DNA of 15,065 nucleotides from Chitinophagaceae bacterium (GTDB taxonomy: Bacteria > Bacteroidota > Bacteroidia > Chitinophagales > Chitinophagaceae): NCBI GenBank assembly GCA_014379785.1, contig JACMLD010000123.1, positions 1-15,065 of the forward strand. Direction: 5' to 3'. Position 1 is the first letter of the stretch. Every line of letters begins with the position of its first letter. Position numbers and translations under genes: made by a program. Below, one piece after another: positions 13,677 to 15,065 of the stretch. The notes under the pieces are model-generated. The model made no database searches, was not told the DNA's origin, and was given only the letters and a program-made list of their open reading frames with translations.

Positions 13677-14817
13677 ACAAAACCCCCTTCGTACTCGGCA
13701 AATAATTACTCAACGGATCTCGTTTAACGGCCATACGTATGGCTTTTGCAAAGCATTTGAAAATCGCTTCTATTTTGTGGTGCTCGTTCTCGCCGTGACA
13801 CTCAATATTCAGGTTACACTTCGCTGCGTCGCTGAATGACTTGAAAAAATGATAAAACATCTCGGTTGGCATTTCCCCTATTTTTTCCCTCGTGAACGAA
13901 GCGTTCCATACGATCCAGTTCCGCCCTCCAAAATCAATCAGCACCTTTGCATCCGCCTCATCCATCGGCAATGCAAACCCATACCGCTCCATGCCGCGCT
14001 TGTCGGCCAATGCCTTGCCAAATGCTTCTCCCAAAGCGATGCCCGTGTCTTCAATGGTATGATGCTCATCAATATGCAAATCACCCTTTGTTTTTACGGT
14101 CAGATCCATTTTGCCGTGCCTGGCAATCTGCTCCAGCATATGATCAAAAAAACCGAGACCGGTCGACACATCCGCTTTGCCCGAGCCGTCAATATTCAAC
14201 TCAATCTGAATCTTTGTTTCGTTCGTGTCCCGAACGTGGCTAACCTGTCTTAACCCGAGTTTGAGAAACTCATAGATATCCTTCCAATCTTTCGTCTCCA
14301 GTACAATGGTGTCGCTTCGCAGCGCGGTCACGTTGTCTTTGATTTCAGCGCCTCCGAGTTGTGTATCGTTGTTGAGCCATATCGCTTTGCAACCCAAATT
14401 TTTTGCGAGCTGCACATCTGTAATCCGATCTCCGATCACAAAGGAATTCGGGATATCATAACTGATATTGTTCAGATAGCTGGTAAACATTCCAATGCCG
14501 GGCTTGCGCGTAGCGGCGTTTTCATGAGGGAATGTTTTATCGATATGTACCTCGCTGAAATTTATACCCTCGCCTTCCAGACTTTTCATTACCAGGTTAT
14601 GCAATGGCCAAAAGGAATCTTCCGGAAATGATGATGTGCCCAGTCCATCCTGGTTGGTAACCATTATCAGTTCATAATCGAGCTCTGACGCAATCCTCCT
14701 CATATACTCAAACATATGCGGATAGAAGGTCAGCTTCTCATAAGAATCCAGCTGATAGGTCGGAGGCGCTTCATTGATAAGCGTACCGTCACGATCGATA
14801 AATAGAAGACGTTTCAA
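13675..14817 (-). CDS. hisB: Bifunctional histidinol-phosphatase / imidazoleglycerol-phosphate dehydratase HisB
   Basis: This 380-residue fusion catalyses dehydration of imidazole glycerol phosphate (C-terminal half) and dephosphorylation of histidinol phosphate (N-terminal half). The HAD phosphatase, about 1-165, has FIDRDGT with Asp8/Asp10, TNQDGLGTSSFP (54-65), RKPGIGMF (104-111) and GDRITDVQLAKNLG (129-142). The dehydratase, about 195-380, has GFFDHMLEQIARHG (222-235), DEHHTIEDTG (250-259), MDEADA (285-290) and GENEHHKIEA (342-351), which supply the metal-binding His and Glu residues. Compared with E. coli HisB, whose HAD domain binds zinc by Cys93, His95, Cys101 and Cys103, the aligned residues are Asp93, Thr95, Ala101 and Thr103, so the zinc loop is absent. 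The start must be TTG at 14817: no ATG lies before the catalytic motif, and an in-frame stop (that of hisC) lies 6 nt upstream. Confidence 0.97.
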   Translation of the reverse strand: MKRLLFIDRDGTLINEAPPTYQLDSYEKLTFYPHMFEYMRRIASELDYELIMVTNQDGLGTSSFPEDSFWPLHNLVMKSLEGEGINFSEVHIDKTFPHENAATRKPGIGMFTSYLNNISYDIPNSFVIGDRITDVQLAKNLGCKAIWLNNDTQLGGAEIKDNVTALRSDTIVLETKDWKDIYEFLKLGLRQVSHVRDTNETKIQIELNIDGSGKADVSTGLGFFDHMLEQIARHGKMDLTVKTKGDLHIDEHHTIEDTGIALGEAFGKALADKRGMERYGFALPMDEADAKVLIDFGGRNWIVWNASFTREKIGEMPTEMFYHFFKSFSDAAKCNLNIECHGENEHHKIEAIFKCFAKAIRMAVKRDPLSNYLPSTKGVL

Positions 14818-14823
14818 AATAAT

Positions 14824-15065
14824 TTATTTAGAGTTAAACTGTTCCATTTGTGACACCAGTATTTCATTCTCCTTTTCTGTACCAACAGTGATGCGAAGGC
14901 ATTCCTCGCAAAGTATTACAGTGCTGCGATCACGCACCACAGTTCCCTGCGAAATAAGATAATGATACAATCCCTTCGCATCATCCACTTTTACCACCAG
15001 AAAATTCGCATCGCTCGGATAAATTTTCCTGACTATAGAAAGTGTCCCAAGAGAAACGGCCAACT
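14824..15065 (-). CDS. hisC: Histidinol-phosphate aminotransferase HisC, C-terminal part (cut by the right window edge)
   Basis: Only the last 79 residues are in the window. They match the small C-terminal domain of HisC, a PLP aminotransferase that makes histidinol phosphate from imidazole acetol phosphate and glutamate: IYPSDANFLVVKVDDAKGLYHYL (the 'PS.aNF.lv' strand), then GTVVRDRS and CLRITVGTEKENE, in which the Arg of LRITVG contacts the substrate in this fold. The TAA stop is 6 nt before the hisB start, as expected in a hisGDCB cluster. The truncation is due to the window, not to mutation. Other aminotransferases of the family are possible from this fragment alone, but position beside hisB settles it. 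Confidence 0.92.
   Translation of the reverse strand, partial: LAVSLGTLSIVRKIYPSDANFLVVKVDDAKGLYHYLISQGTVVRDRSTVILCEECLRITVGTEKENEILVSQMEQFNSK

Overview
The window is about 15 kb of chromosome from a member of the Bacteroidota, most likely Chitinophagales-like. The evidence is a DUF2911 protein, a DUF4369/TlpA-type protein, a bifunctional HisB of the Bacteroidota type, promoters resembling TTTG-N19-21-TAnnTTTG, and no clear Shine-Dalgarno sites. The lineage is inferred from family recognition, not from a search.

Left part (1-2865): the tail of an unidentified + strand ORF; pdxJ (vitamin B6 synthesis, + strand); a secreted protein with an Arg/Asp/Asn-rich tail (- strand) that converges on pdxJ and has a terminator overlapping the pdxJ stop codon; and a secreted DUF2911 plus TPR-like protein (+ strand).

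Right part (2868-15065): a long series of - strand genes. In order of transcription (right to left) these are hisC (partial), hisB, a palindromic intergenic repeat, a small GNAT-family gene, a promoter, a trp leader peptide and attenuator, trpE-trpG-trpD-trpC-trpF-trpB-trpA, hisH-hisA-hisF-hisIE, and a TlpA/DUF4369 thiol-disulfide protein. From trpE to the last gene every junction is an overlap or a gap of 1-6 nt, so this looks like one transcription unit of 12 genes. It encodes the whole chorismate-to-tryptophan pathway, the middle steps of histidine synthesis, and an exported thioredoxin-fold protein. hisG and hisD are not seen and presumably lie beyond the right edge, upstream of hisC.

The main discovery is upstream of trpE. 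A 19-codon leader ORF (MVNFQNTQWWWHTNSYRGK) with three consecutive Trp codons is followed by a strong intrinsic terminator. The 5' arm of the terminator can instead pair perfectly over 8 nt with a segment near the end of the leader ORF. This is the architecture of ribosome-mediated trp attenuation. Because hisHAFIE and the TlpA-like gene follow trpA with no visible promoter or terminator, tryptophan supply appears to control half of a histidine operon that has been split by insertion of the trp operon. A single His codon directly after the Trp triplet may add a histidine input.
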